This document shows positions 46,267 to 56,146 of a stretch of 64,000 bases of DNA, in pieces. Both the position numbers and the translations under genes were made by a program. Origin of the DNA: an uncultured Bacteroides sp. (lineage in GTDB: Bacteria > Bacteroidota > Bacteroidia > Bacteroidales > Bacteroidaceae); the NCBI GenBank assembly GCA_949296575.1, contig CASFPE010000019.1, forward strand, positions 62,001-126,000, read 5' to 3'. Every line of letters begins with the position of its first letter. Within the stretch, counting starts at the first letter, position 1. Under the pieces are notes generated by a model. It saw only the letters and a program-made list of their open reading frames with translations. It did not search any database and was not told where the DNA came from.

Positions 46267-47175
46267 ATGAAAACAATGCATCATGCGGTTTTAGTAGCTA
46301 TCCTCATGCTTGCTTCTTGTACAGGAACAGGCCATGAATACGATGCCTCCGGCATATTCGAAACCACTGAAGTGACCATTTCCGCCCAAGAGACAGGAGA
46401 AATCATGCAATTCAACATCATGGAAGGACAAACCGTGAAAGCCGGACAAACCATAGGCTACATTGACACATTGCAACTCGCCTTGAAACGGGAAGAACTC
46501 CTTGGAAATCTGCAAACCACTCATAGCCGGTATTATGACGTGGAACGCCAAATTGCTTCTTTAAAGCAACAAATTGCCACCCAAAAGCATGAACAGCAAC
46601 GCTTTGAAAATTTAGTCCGCGATAATGCCGCAAACCGCAAACAATGGGATGACATCCATGCCAACATTGCCGTATTAGAAAAACAATTGGCCGCACAAAC
46701 CGAAACTTTAGAAAAAGGAAACCAAAGCATCAACGGGCAAGTGCGAACACTGAAAGCGCAAATAGCCCAAGTGGAGGACCAAATGCGCCGATGCGTCATT
46801 ACTGCCCCTGCCTCAGGCACCATATTGTCTAAATATGCAGAACCAGGCGAGTTGGCCTCCACAGGACGAGCCCTCTTCAAATTAGGAGATTTAGAAAACA
46901 TGTATTTACGCGCTTATGTTGTTGCTCCGCAACTCACCACCTTGAAAATAGGCCAACAAGTGCGGGTCTTTGCCGATGAAGGGGAAAAAGGACGACGGGA
47001 ATATGCTGGCACTGTTTCTTGGATTTCCGATCAAGCAGAATTCACTCCCAAAACAATACAAACACGTGATGAACGCGCCAATTTGGTCTATGCCGTCAAA
47101 ATCGCCGTGCGGAATGACGGGTTCATCAAAAGAGGCATGTATGGGGAAGTAAAAATCAGTGATGAAGAAAAATGA
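46267..47175 (+). CDS. HlyD-family periplasmic adaptor lipoprotein
   Basis: The adaptor links inner-membrane pump and outer-membrane channel. The 302-residue protein has a lipoprotein signal (AVLVAILMLASCTGTG, lipobox LASC) and a split lipoyl-like domain (ISAQETGEIMQFNIMEGQTVKAGQTIGYID, later APASGTILSKYAEPGELAS). A coiled-coil hairpin (residues 75-170) and a beta-barrel region follow. It resembles YbhG. The stop overlaps the next ATG by four bases. Anchoring by lipid rather than a helix is as in RND adaptors. Confidence 0.9.
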   Translation: MKTMHHAVLVAILMLASCTGTGHEYDASGIFETTEVTISAQETGEIMQFNIMEGQTVKAGQTIGYIDTLQLALKREELLGNLQTTHSRYYDVERQIASLKQQIATQKHEQQRFENLVRDNAANRKQWDDIHANIAVLEKQLAAQTETLEKGNQSINGQVRTLKAQIAQVEDQMRRCVITAPASGTILSKYAEPGELASTGRALFKLGDLENMYLRAYVVAPQLTTLKIGQQVRVFADEGEKGRREYAGTVSWISDQAEFTPKTIQTRDERANLVYAVKIAVRNDGFIKRGMYGEVKISDEEK

Positions 47176-48089
47176 CGCACATGGTTGTCGCAGAACATCT
47201 CAGCAAAGCCTATGGCAAAGCACAAGCGTTGAATGACGTGAGTTTCACCGTAAGCAAAGGCGAACTGTACGGCATCATCGGCCCAGACGGAGCAGGAAAA
47301 ACCACATTGTTCCGCATCCTCACAACCTTGATGCTGGCAGACAAAGGCACAGCCGCAGTGGCCGGATATGACACTGCAAAAGACTACCGCGCTATTCGCC
47401 GCCTTATCGGATACATGCCTGGGCGTTTTTCCCTTTACCAAGATTTGACCGTAGAGGAAAACCTCAAATTCTTTGCCACTGTGTTTGGAACGACCATCCA
47501 AGCAAATTACCATTTGATAGAAGACATCTATAAGCAAATAGAACCGTTCAAGAAGCGGCTGGCCGGCCAACTATCTGGTGGCATGAAGCAAAAACTGGCA
47601 TTGAGTTGCGCTCTCATCCATAAACCTGAAGTTCTTTTTTTGGACGAACCTACGACAGGCGTTGACCCCGTGTCCCGGAAAGAATTCTGGGGAATGCTGC
47701 TCCGTCTGAAACAACAAGGCATCACTATCCTTGTCTCCACGCCTTATATGGATGAAGCGACACTTTGCGACCGAATCGCCCTCATACAGGACGGGCGTTT
47801 CCTGCAAGTGAATGCACCCCAAAACATCATACTGAATTACCCTGATACGCTTTGGGCTGTTCAGGCAAACAACATGCATGCCCTCTTGGAAGATTTGCGC
47901 GACTGCCCGCACATTAAAACATCTTTTTCTTTCGGCGCATCCTGCCATGTCACGGCACGGAAAGGCATGCGCCCTGAAGATTTGGCCGCATACCTAAAAA
48001 AGAAAGGACACCATGATGCCAGCATCCTTCCCGTCGTTGCCACGATAGAGGATTGCTTCATGGCTTTAATGAACAAGAATGATGATTAA
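47172..48089 (+). CDS. ABC transporter ATP-binding protein
   Basis: First ATPase of the exporter (305 residues). Walker A is IIGPDGAGKTTLFRIL (about residues 35-50), signature QLSGGMKQKLALSCALIHKP, Walker B VLFLDEPTTGVD, and the switch histidine is replaced, reading STPYMDEATLCDRIAL. A C-terminal extension of about 80 residues follows. It corresponds to the N-terminal half of E. coli YbhF. It overlaps both neighbours (4 and 11 bases). Confidence 0.92.
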   Translation: MTHMVVAEHLSKAYGKAQALNDVSFTVSKGELYGIIGPDGAGKTTLFRILTTLMLADKGTAAVAGYDTAKDYRAIRRLIGYMPGRFSLYQDLTVEENLKFFATVFGTTIQANYHLIEDIYKQIEPFKKRLAGQLSGGMKQKLALSCALIHKPEVLFLDEPTTGVDPVSRKEFWGMLLRLKQQGITILVSTPYMDEATLCDRIALIQDGRFLQVNAPQNIILNYPDTLWAVQANNMHALLEDLRDCPHIKTSFSFGASCHVTARKGMRPEDLAAYLKKKGHHDASILPVVATIEDCFMALMNKNDD

Positions 48090-48837
48090 GAATGCTACAA
48101 AGAATGTAATAGAGGTAAAAGAATTGACCAAACGCTTCGGCACATTCACAGCCGTGGACCACATTTCCTTTACAGTCAAACAAGGCGAAATATTCGGCTT
48201 CCTCGGAGCCAATGGAGCCGGAAAGACCACCGCCATGCGCATGCTTTGCGGATTAAGCAAACCGACCTCTGGCAATGGCCTTGTGGCAGACTACGATATT
48301 GCAACTCAACCGGAACACGTGAAACGCCACATCGGATACATGAGCCAAAAGTTCTCTCTCTATGAAGATTTGAAGGTATGGGAAAACATGCGGCTTTTTG
48401 GCGGCATTTATGGCTTGAAGGACAAGGAAATTGCACAAAAAACCGATAAAATACTCCAAGAATTAGGCTTCGAGACCGAACGTGACACACTTGTAAGGGC
48501 TTTGCCATTGGGCTGGAAACAAAAGCTGGCCTTTTCTGTATCCATATTCCATGAACCCCAAATCGTGTTCCTTGATGAGCCGACAGGCGGAGTAGACCCT
48601 GTAGCACGACGCAGATTCTGGGAACTCATCTATCACGCAGCCGACCGGGGCATCACCGTCTTTGTCACTACACATTACATGGACGAGGCGGAATACTGCG
48701 ACCGCGTCTCCATTATGGTAGATGGACGCATTGAAGCCCTCGGCACACCCAAAGAATTGCGCACTCGCTTCCATGCCGCATCCATGGACGAAGTATTCCA
48801 ACAACTGGCACGAAAAGCCAAACGCCAATCCGATTAA
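48079..48837 (+). CDS. ABC transporter ATP-binding protein with divergent signature motif
   Basis: Second ATPase (252 residues), equivalent to the C-terminal half of YbhF. Walker A is FLGANGAGKTTAMRML; Walker B is IVFLDEPTGGVDP; the switch is VFVTTHYMDEAEYCDR with its histidine. The LSGGQ signature is replaced by LPLGWKQKLAF. Thus the first ATPase has a good signature but no switch histidine and this one has the reverse, so one composite ATP site is expected to be degenerate. Confidence 0.92.
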   Translation: MMIKNATKNVIEVKELTKRFGTFTAVDHISFTVKQGEIFGFLGANGAGKTTAMRMLCGLSKPTSGNGLVADYDIATQPEHVKRHIGYMSQKFSLYEDLKVWENMRLFGGIYGLKDKEIAQKTDKILQELGFETERDTLVRALPLGWKQKLAFSVSIFHEPQIVFLDEPTGGVDPVARRRFWELIYHAADRGITVFVTTHYMDEAEYCDRVSIMVDGRIEALGTPKELRTRFHAASMDEVFQQLARKAKRQSD

Positions 48838-48850
48838 AAACGAACATCAC

Positions 48851-49960
48851 ATGAACCAATTCCTATCCCTTGCCGCAAAAGAGTTTCGCCAAATATTCCG
48901 CGACCGGCGTACACTGCTTATTTTGTTAGGAATGCCCCTCATGCTGGTGCTTTTGCTGGGTTATGCCATTAAAACGGAATTGAACAATGCACAGGTTGCT
49001 GTGTTCATCCCCACAAAAGATGCCGAAACACAACGCATCGTGGAACGTTTCCGCGCCAGCAAATATTTCACCATGACAGAAGAATTGTCTGAAGCAGAAC
49101 AAATCAATACTGTATTCCGGGAAGGAAATGCAAGCCTCGTATTAGTATTCAGCGAACATTTTGCCCAAAACCTGCTTCATGGCAATGGCAAAGCATCTAT
49201 TCAACTCATAGCAGACGGAACCGATCCCAACCAAGCTTCCATGCTTACAGCCTATGCGCAAGGAATATTGGCTTCTTGCCAAGCCGAACTGATGGAGCAA
49301 CTCCGCATACCCCTGCAAATACAAGTGGAAACACGAATGCTCTACAATCCCCAAATGGAAAGTTCTTACAATTTCGTGCCAGGCGTAATGGGAATTGTCC
49401 TGATGCTCATCTGTGCCATGATGACCAGCGTGTCTATCGTCCGTGAAAAAGAAACAGGCACAATGGAAGTACTGCTGGCCTCTCCCATGCACCCTCTGCA
49501 AATCATCCTTTCAAAGGCAACGCCTTATTTTGCCCTCTCCATGGCCAACATCATCACCATCCTTTTATTAGCCGTATTCATCATGGATGTGCCGATTCGG
49601 GGAAGCCTGTTTTGGCTGGCAATTGTATCAGCTTTGTTTGTGTTAGTCGCTTTGGCTTTAGGCTTGATGATTTCCACATTGGTCGAAACTCAAATGGCCG
49701 CCTTGCTATTCTCGGGCATCGGGCTAATGATGCCCACACTCATTTTCTCAGGACTGATATTCCCCATCGAAAGCATGCCGGCTGTTTTGCGTTGGATACC
49801 CGATTTCATCCCCGCCCGATGGTACATTTCCGCCGTGCGCAAAATCATGATAGAAGGCGCGGGCGTGGAATGCTTTGCCAAAGAATTAGGCTTTATCACC
49901 CTCATGGCCGCAGTGTTGATAACGGCGTCATTAAAAAACTTCAAAGTAAGACTAAGCTAA
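48851..49960 (+). CDS. ABC-2 type transporter permease (YbhS-like)
   Basis: Inner-membrane permease of 369 residues. One N-terminal helix (LLILLGMPLMLVLLLGYAI) is followed by a large periplasmic domain (about 45-180) and five C-terminal helices starting at FVPGVMGIVLMLICAMMTSV. The ABC-2 motif VREKETGTMEVLLASPMHPLQIILSKATPY is characteristic. The ATG at 48851 (MNQFLSLAAKEFRQ) is 13 bases after the ATPase stop. It pairs with the next gene to form the pore. Confidence 0.92.
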   Translation: MNQFLSLAAKEFRQIFRDRRTLLILLGMPLMLVLLLGYAIKTELNNAQVAVFIPTKDAETQRIVERFRASKYFTMTEELSEAEQINTVFREGNASLVLVFSEHFAQNLLHGNGKASIQLIADGTDPNQASMLTAYAQGILASCQAELMEQLRIPLQIQVETRMLYNPQMESSYNFVPGVMGIVLMLICAMMTSVSIVREKETGTMEVLLASPMHPLQIILSKATPYFALSMANIITILLLAVFIMDVPIRGSLFWLAIVSALFVLVALALGLMISTLVETQMAALLFSGIGLMMPTLIFSGLIFPIESMPAVLRWIPDFIPARWYISAVRKIMIEGAGVECFAKELGFITLMAAVLITASLKNFKVRLS

Positions 49961-49971
49961 CACATGCCATT

Positions 49972-51090
49972 ATGTTGAAATTCCTGTTAGAAAAAGAGTT
50001 CAAACAAATCCTTCGTAACAAGTTCCTTTCGAAGATGATCATCATCCTACCGCTGATGACCATTGTGTTGTTCCCTTATGTCACCAACCAAGAAGTGGCC
50101 GATGTGAAAGTAGCCGTCACGGATCACGACCATAGCCCAACATCCGGACGGCTTATACAAAAAATAGGAGCATCGGGATATTTCCAGCTTTCCCTTGCAG
50201 CATCGACCTATGAAGATGCCCTGAGCGAGACAAACCAAGGGAATGCAGACTTGATTTTGGAGATTCCTCATGGTTTCGAACGCGATTTTTTCCGGGAAGG
50301 GTCAACACACGTCATGATTTCAGCCAATGCAGTGAATGGCATGCGTGGCGGATTGGGTTCACAGTACCTTTCCAGCGTGATAGCAGGATTCGCCCAAGAA
50401 TTGCGTGAGGAAACTAATGCAGAAAGCTATTCCACAACGGCAGGAGTCCCTGCCTTCAGCACACAGGCCCGCTACCGTTTCAACCCTGCGCTCGATTATA
50501 AAGTATTCATGGTACCAGGGCTAATTGTTGTATTGCTGACCCTGCTGGGATGTGCTTTTACTGCCCTCAACACCGTCAGCGAGAAAGAAACGGGTACCAT
50601 TGAGCAAATCAACGTGTCGCCCGTTCCCAAACATCTCCTCATTCTCTCCAAATTAATTCCAAACTGGATCATCGGTTTCATTGCCTTGGCGTTCGGCATG
50701 GCATTCGGATGGATCGTACATGGCATCGTACCAGCCGGCAGCATTGCTGGCATCCTGCTGTTCGCTGCGCTCTACATATTGGCTGCTACCGGCATGGGGA
50801 TGGTCATCTCCAATTATTCCAACACGATGCAGCAAGCCATGTTCGTCATGTTCTTTTTTCTCATGCTCATGATGCTCACAGCCGGTCTCTTCACCCCTGT
50901 TGAAAGCATGCCTGCATGGATGCAGCATCTCACAGCTTTCAACCCTCTGTTGTATTTCGCAGAAGTGATGCGCCGCATCTACCTCAAAGGAAGCAGTTTC
51001 ACAGAACTGTTGCCTCAATTCTTCTGGCTCTGCGGCTTTGCCGCAGCATTGAACGCATGGGCCGTAGCGAGCTACAGGAAGAACGGTTAA
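49972..51090 (+). CDS. ABC-2 type transporter permease (YbhR-like)
   Basis: Second permease, 372 residues, with the same layout: one helix near FLSKMIIILPLMTIVLFPYV, a periplasmic domain, then helices from YKVFMVPGLIVVLLTLLGCAF with SEKETGTIEQINVSPVPKHLLILSKLIPNW. It starts 11 bases after its partner's stop at MLKFLLEKEFKQILRNKF. The long open frame upstream (to 49612) is a shadow of the first permease. Last gene of the export operon. Substrate unknown; in E. coli the related system exports cationic drugs. Confidence 0.92.
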   Translation: MLKFLLEKEFKQILRNKFLSKMIIILPLMTIVLFPYVTNQEVADVKVAVTDHDHSPTSGRLIQKIGASGYFQLSLAASTYEDALSETNQGNADLILEIPHGFERDFFREGSTHVMISANAVNGMRGGLGSQYLSSVIAGFAQELREETNAESYSTTAGVPAFSTQARYRFNPALDYKVFMVPGLIVVLLTLLGCAFTALNTVSEKETGTIEQINVSPVPKHLLILSKLIPNWIIGFIALAFGMAFGWIVHGIVPAGSIAGILLFAALYILAATGMGMVISNYSNTMQQAMFVMFFFLMLMMLTAGLFTPVESMPAWMQHLTAFNPLLYFAEVMRRIYLKGSSFTELLPQFFWLCGFAAALNAWAVASYRKNG

Positions 51091-51159
51091 AGCCTTCCCA
51101 CTGTTCCCAATTATTACGCATAATTGTTGCTACGCAGTAATTACACCTGTTATCGACTG

Positions 51160-51981
51160 CTATTCTGCTACTTGTTGCTTGAAGAAGGATTCAAAAAACA
51201 ACAAATGGTAACGGATGGAATTACTCCAATATTCAGCAGTATGCCCGCCGGGACGCACATAAAAATCATGACCAATGCCCCGTTCCAGAAGTTTTTGGTG
51301 GAACTGGTTATTTACCTCGAAAAAGAAATCATCATACCCGCAATCCACAATTAATGCAAGATCTCCATCCTGTATGCATTCTATTTGGTTGATAGCAGTA
51401 TGCGCCTCCCAGTTTTCACGATGTTCTTCTTCTTCCCCTAACAGGGAAGCAATGCTCCAATTGTTAGAAAAAGGACGTATGTCGACCCCGCCGCTCATGC
51501 TTCCCGCTGCACCGAAGCAGTCTTTGTGGCGGAAAGAAAGCCACATAGCACCATGCCCGCCCATGCTAAGGCCGGTAATGGCGCGTGCACTGCGATCAGG
51601 AATCGTCGGATAATGCTTGTCCACATATTCCACCAATTCTCGTGCAACGAAAGTTTCATAACGGCTTCCTTTTTCCACAGGGCTGTCCCAATACCAACTG
51701 TTCGCTCCATCCGGACAAACAAAAACCATGCCCTTCTCATCGGCCACATTGGCAATGCCGGGAATCAACCCTTCCCATGTATGGGCATTTCCTCCATAGC
51801 CATGCAGCAAGTACACAACAGGCCACGGGCCTTCCCCATCGGGTAAGGCTACAACCACTTCTATTCTTTTCCCCATTGACTGGCTTTCCACCATCAATGT
51901 ATCCACTTTCCCTGCCTGAACAGGCGTACATAGCAGCAAAAAGACAATTGCCGCCCACATCTTTTCAAAAAGTCCTTTCAT
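51160..51981 (-). CDS. Secreted alpha/beta-hydrolase esterase (esterase D-like)
   Basis: A carboxylesterase of about 273 residues with a signal peptide (MWAAIVFLLLCTPVQAG). Markers are WPVVYLLHGYGGNAHTWEG (oxyanion loop), the nucleophile elbow ITGLSMGGHGAMWLS, the acid near LALIVDCGYDDFF and the histidine in VRPGGHTAEYWSNSI. It resembles acetyl-xylan and feruloyl esterases of the putative esterase family (PF00756). Substrate is not known. The ATG at 51981 is preferred to 51993 because the -7 box ends at 52004. Convergent with the exporter operon. Confidence 0.88.
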   Translation of the reverse strand: MKGLFEKMWAAIVFLLLCTPVQAGKVDTLMVESQSMGKRIEVVVALPDGEGPWPVVYLLHGYGGNAHTWEGLIPGIANVADEKGMVFVCPDGANSWYWDSPVEKGSRYETFVARELVEYVDKHYPTIPDRSARAITGLSMGGHGAMWLSFRHKDCFGAAGSMSGGVDIRPFSNNWSIASLLGEEEEHRENWEAHTAINQIECIQDGDLALIVDCGYDDFFFEVNNQFHQKLLERGIGHDFYVRPGGHTAEYWSNSIRYHLLFFESFFKQQVAE

Positions 51982-52003
51982 AGTGATTTTCATTTATTCT
52001 GGC

Positions 52004-52011
52004 CAAAAATA
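52004..52011 (-). promoter_or_regulatory. -7 box of the esterase gene
   Basis: TATTTTTG on the minus strand, matching TAnnTTTG, 22 bases before the preferred ATG at 51981. Confidence 0.5.
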
Positions 52012-52076
52012 ACACATGCGAAGGACATACGCAAACGAAAATCAGACAAACAGCATCCACACGTCCAGAAAAAAGC

Positions 52077-52084
52077 TACCTTTG
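52077..52084 (+). promoter_or_regulatory. -7 box of the TonB-dependent receptor gene
   Basis: TACCTTTG matches TAnnTTTG and ends 17 bases before the ATG at 52102. It is divergent from the esterase promoter, 65 bases away. Confidence 0.55.
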
Positions 52085-52101
52085 CACCAGTTTGATATCA
52101 T

Positions 52102-54471
52102 ATGATGACTCATATAATAAAATATGTCCTTTCCATTGCAGTCTTCTGCATGCCTGCCGCTTTCATGGCGCAGGCACAACACACCATCAAAGGCACCGTC
52201 ACTGACAAGACACGACGCGAGCCTTTGCCTTATGCCGCCGTGCAGATATATGGCACAGGAACAGGCGCCATCACCGATTCTACCGGCCATTTCCACATAC
52301 CCGACGTGAACCCAGGCATTTATCGCTTGCAAATATCTTCTTTAGGATACAAAACAATCGTCACGCCGGAATACATCCTGCGCACAGGCGACTTGACCAT
52401 TGATGCCGAACTGGAAGAAAGCACCACAGAACTGGGAGAAGTGAGCATCACCGCATCCCCTTTCCGCCGGGTAGCTGAAGCCCCCATCGGGCTGCGCATC
52501 ATTGGGCTGCAAGAAATTGAGAAATCACCCGGCGCCAACCGCGACATCTCGCGCATTGTGCAATCATATCCCGGCGTAGCTTTCTCGCCTATCGGATACA
52601 GGAACGACCTCATTGTACGCGGAGGCGGGCCATCAGAAAACCGTTTCTATTTAGATGGCATAGAAATTCCTATTGTCAACCATTTCAGCACGGAAGGTGC
52701 ATCAGGAGGTCCTGTCGGCATTATCGATGCCGACCTCATCCGCGAAGTGAATTTCTACACCGGGGCTTTCCCGGCAGGAAAAGGAAATGCACTTAGTTCG
52801 GTGCTTGACTTTCGTTTGCGCGACGGCGACATGGAACGAAACACTTTAAAAGCTACATTAGGTTATTCCAACGTGTCATTGGCCTCAAGCGGGCATATAG
52901 GGAAGCGCACCTCCTACCTCGTTTCCGTGCGCCAATCCTACTTGCAGTTCCTTTTCAAAGTATTGGGGCTGCCTTTCCTGCCTACTTTCACCGATGCGCA
53001 ATTCAAGATAAAAACGCGCTTCAACGCCCGCCATGAATTGTCCATCCTTGGCTTAGGCGGCATTGACAACATGCGGCTAAACACTGATGAAGAAGGCGAA
53101 AGCGCAGAATACATTTTAAGCTACCTGCCTAAAATACAGCAAAACATGTTCACATTAGGAGGAGTGTACAAGCACTATGCAGGACACCATGTGCAAACAG
53201 CCGTAGTAAGCCATAGTTTCCTGAAAAACAAAAACACCAAATACCGCGACAATGACGAAAGCATGCCTGAAAACCTTTCCTTAAAACTCCGATCCACGGA
53301 ACAGGAAAGCAAATTCCGTTTTGAAAACCAATCCACTTTCGGGGCATGGAAAATTAATGCAGGCATCAACTTTGATTACTCGCAATACCGCAACACCTCA
53401 TTCCAGAAAGTATTCACATCAGAACCAACCACCTACAACTACCGCACCCGCTTGGGATTAGCCCGATGGGGGTTCTTCGGCACTGCTACTTATGAAATGC
53501 CCGGCGACCGCTTCACCATTTCAGCAGGAATCCGCAGCGATGCTTGCGACTATTCATCCGGCATGCAAAAGTTGCGCACCCAATTGTCACCCCGTTTGGC
53601 ACTTTCATGGCGTGTGGCAGGATCTTTTTACATTAGCGCCAACGCAGGACGTTACTATCAGTTGCCGCCTTACACCTCATTGGGCTTCAAAGCCGACGGC
53701 CAGTTAGCGAACAAAGACCTGAAATACATCCGTTCCGACCAAGCAGGATTAGGCTTCTCCTACCGTATCGGCGAACACCTTCAAGCCTCTGCCGAAGGAT
53801 TCTATAAGAAATATGGGTATGTTCCCCTCTCCGTGGCCGACGGCATCCCTCTTGTATGCAAAGGAAACGATTATGGTGTCATTGGCAACGAATATCTCGT
53901 TTCCACCGCAGAAGGCAGATCATACGGCGCAGAATTCATGCTAAAATGGCTTATTGCAGCCCGAATGAACCTCTCTGCTTCTTTCACCGTGTTTAAAAGC
54001 GAATATCGAAACAGCCGCGAAACCAATTATGTGGCTTCCGCATGGGACAACCGTTTCATCTTCAATTTAGGCGGAACGTACAACTTCCCTCGCCATTGGA
54101 GCCTTGGCGCCAAAGTGAGTTGCATAGGCGGTGCGCCCTACACGCCTTACGATCCTGAAAAATCATCGCTCATCGAAGCTTGGGACGCACAAGGACGGCC
54201 TTACTATGACTACAGCCGTTACAACAGTGAACGCCTTGCTCCTTTCGCTCAATTAGACGTGCGATTAGACAAATCATTCTATTTCAAGAAATGCATGTTA
54301 GGATTCTACATTGACCTTCAAAACGTCACTGCCAGCAAACTCAAACAGCAGGACATCCTGATGAGTACCGGACAACCCGACCCACAGCGTCCCGGCCATT
54401 ATCAGATGAAAAGCATCAAGCAGGAAAGCGGCACCCTGCTTCCTACCATCGGCATCACATTTGAAATATGA
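52102..54471 (+). CDS. TonB-dependent outer membrane receptor
   Basis: The 789-residue receptor imports a ligand across the outer membrane using TonB energy. A signal peptide is followed by a carboxypeptidase-regulatory-like domain (HTIKGTVTDKTRREPLPYAAVQIYGTGTGA, residues 27-115). The plug comes next (RDISRIVQSYPGVAFSPIGY, IVRGGGPSENRFYLDGIEIP), then a 22-strand barrel ending in GTLLPTIGITFEI. There is no adjacent SusD, so it is a non-SusC type, more likely for a metal complex or small ligand than for a glycan. Ligand cannot be told from sequence. Confidence 0.92.
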   Translation: MMTHIIKYVLSIAVFCMPAAFMAQAQHTIKGTVTDKTRREPLPYAAVQIYGTGTGAITDSTGHFHIPDVNPGIYRLQISSLGYKTIVTPEYILRTGDLTIDAELEESTTELGEVSITASPFRRVAEAPIGLRIIGLQEIEKSPGANRDISRIVQSYPGVAFSPIGYRNDLIVRGGGPSENRFYLDGIEIPIVNHFSTEGASGGPVGIIDADLIREVNFYTGAFPAGKGNALSSVLDFRLRDGDMERNTLKATLGYSNVSLASSGHIGKRTSYLVSVRQSYLQFLFKVLGLPFLPTFTDAQFKIKTRFNARHELSILGLGGIDNMRLNTDEEGESAEYILSYLPKIQQNMFTLGGVYKHYAGHHVQTAVVSHSFLKNKNTKYRDNDESMPENLSLKLRSTEQESKFRFENQSTFGAWKINAGINFDYSQYRNTSFQKVFTSEPTTYNYRTRLGLARWGFFGTATYEMPGDRFTISAGIRSDACDYSSGMQKLRTQLSPRLALSWRVAGSFYISANAGRYYQLPPYTSLGFKADGQLANKDLKYIRSDQAGLGFSYRIGEHLQASAEGFYKKYGYVPLSVADGIPLVCKGNDYGVIGNEYLVSTAEGRSYGAEFMLKWLIAARMNLSASFTVFKSEYRNSRETNYVASAWDNRFIFNLGGTYNFPRHWSLGAKVSCIGGAPYTPYDPEKSSLIEAWDAQGRPYYDYSRYNSERLAPFAQLDVRLDKSFYFKKCMLGFYIDLQNVTASKLKQQDILMSTGQPDPQRPGHYQMKSIKQESGTLLPTIGITFEI

Positions 54472-54648
54472 TGCTTCCCCTTTCCGTACCTTCATTAGAA
54501 TTAGATGCAGACATTGCCACATTCTGAGGTGTGCCTGCTTGCAAAAGACTTTCCCTAACGCCCTGTTCCACGTTAAAACATGCAAAAATCCTTGCGGCAT
54601 CCGCAGATATCTGGTAAATTCGACGCCGAAAACCAATTAATTTTCTGA

Positions 54649-55947
54649 ATGGAATTTTTAATCATCTTGCTCTTGTTGGTCCTCAACGGAGTATTCGCCA
54701 TGTATGAGATCGCCTTGGTCTCATGCAGCAAAGCACGTCTTGAAACATTAGCCAACCGTGGAAACCGTTCCGCAAAAAACGTCATCAAGCAATTACAAGA
54801 ACCCGAAAAGTTCCTTTCTACCATACAAATCGGAATTACGCTCATCGGCATCGTGTCCGGTGCATTCGGAGGTGTAGCTTTGGCAGACAATTTGGTGCCT
54901 TTCTTTGAACGCATCCCTTACGCCGATGCTTATGCCAACGATTTGGCCATGGTCACCGTCGTAGCCATCATCACCTACTTGTCGCTCATCATAGGCGAAT
55001 TAGTGCCTAAAATGATTGCTTTGAGCAATCCGGAACGTTATGCCACCCTGTTCTGTCCTTTCATGATACTATTAGCCAAGATTGCTTATCCTTTCGTGTG
55101 CCTGCTCAGTGCATCCACAAAATTAGCCGGCAAACTTGTAGGCGTGAAAGACAATGGCGAACGCACAATGACCCAAGATGAACTGAAAATGCTTCTCCAC
55201 CAAAGTTCCGAACAAGGCGTACTCGACAAAGAAGAAACTGAAATGCTCAGCGATGTGTTCCGTTTTGCCGACAAACGTGCCAACGACCTCATGACTCACC
55301 GTACCGATGTGGTTTTCCTGCATGTAGACGACACAGAACAGACAGTCCTGCGCACCATTGCCGAAAAGCATTTCAGCAAATATCCCCTGTTGGACACTTC
55401 CATCGACAATGTTGTGGGCATTGTATCCGTCAAGGACATCATCCTCATGATTGGCGGCGGCCAACCTTTCAATTTGCGAAGCATCGCTCAGCCGCCACTT
55501 TACCTCCCTGAAAGCCAATATGCCAAGAAAGTCCTTGAAATATTCAAGAAAAGCAAAAAGAAATTCGGTATTGTGGTCAATGAATACGGTGGCACTGAAG
55601 GCATCATCACCTTGCATGATCTTACTGAAAGCGTGTTCGGCAATATCCAAGAAGAAAATGAACCCGATGAAGAAGAAATTGTGCGACGCCAAGACGGTTC
55701 TTTCCTCGTGGAAGGTTCCATGAATGTAGACGACTTCATGGAGAAAATGGGCATCCTCTATTACGACGACCTCAAGCAAGAAGATTTCACCACAGTTGGC
55801 GGCATGGCCATGTTCCTCATAGGAAGCATCCCTAAAGCAGGGGAAACATTCAATTACCGCAACCTCGACTTTGAAGTGGTGGACATGGACAACGGGCGTG
55901 TCGACAAGTTGCTTGTCATCCGCCACGATGAGCCAGAAGAAGAATAA
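54649..55947 (+). CDS. CNNM/CorC (hemolysin-like) family transporter with CBS domains
   Basis: The 432-residue protein has the usual order: DUF21/CNNM membrane domain (MEFLIILLLLVLNGVFAMYEIAL to about residue 190), two CBS domains (about 205-335, with MTHRTDVVFLHVDD and VVGIVSVKDIILMIG), and the C-terminal CorC_HlyC domain (FVEG-like SFLVEGSMNVDDFME, then TVGGMAMFLIGSIPKAGETF). Relatives transport or regulate magnesium and cobalt rather than act as toxins. Single gene between the TonB receptor and the histone-like peptide. Confidence 0.92.
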   Translation: MEFLIILLLLVLNGVFAMYEIALVSCSKARLETLANRGNRSAKNVIKQLQEPEKFLSTIQIGITLIGIVSGAFGGVALADNLVPFFERIPYADAYANDLAMVTVVAIITYLSLIIGELVPKMIALSNPERYATLFCPFMILLAKIAYPFVCLLSASTKLAGKLVGVKDNGERTMTQDELKMLLHQSSEQGVLDKEETEMLSDVFRFADKRANDLMTHRTDVVFLHVDDTEQTVLRTIAEKHFSKYPLLDTSIDNVVGIVSVKDIILMIGGGQPFNLRSIAQPPLYLPESQYAKKVLEIFKKSKKKFGIVVNEYGGTEGIITLHDLTESVFGNIQEENEPDEEEIVRRQDGSFLVEGSMNVDDFMEKMGILYYDDLKQEDFTTVGGMAMFLIGSIPKAGETFNYRNLDFEVVDMDNGRVDKLLVIRHDEPEEE

Positions 55948-56078
55948 AGCCCGCCGGTTCGTATCTCCAAAGACAGTGGAATGCAGTTTTCTCTCCTTTT
56001 TCGGGCAATGGAAAGCATTTTTTTCACTTTCTGCCCAATAATTTCTGCAAAAACACTTCTTGGATGCAAGCAAACCAT

Positions 56079-56086
56079 TATATTTG
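56079..56086 (+). promoter_or_regulatory. -7 box of the histone H1-like gene
   Basis: TATATTTG matches TAnnTTTG; TTGG at 56060-56063 is about 15-16 bases upstream as a possible -33. The leader to the ATG at 56147 is about 57 bases. Confidence 0.55.
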
Positions 56087-56146
56087 CAGGCAGTTATCGG
56101 CCGCACACAACACGGCCATATTGTTTAATCATAATTTTCTAATAAA

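Noticed and set aside
49612..49971. Upstream extension of the second permease
   Set aside because: It overlaps the first permease out of frame and is not hydrophobic; the family start MLKFLLEKEF is at 49972.
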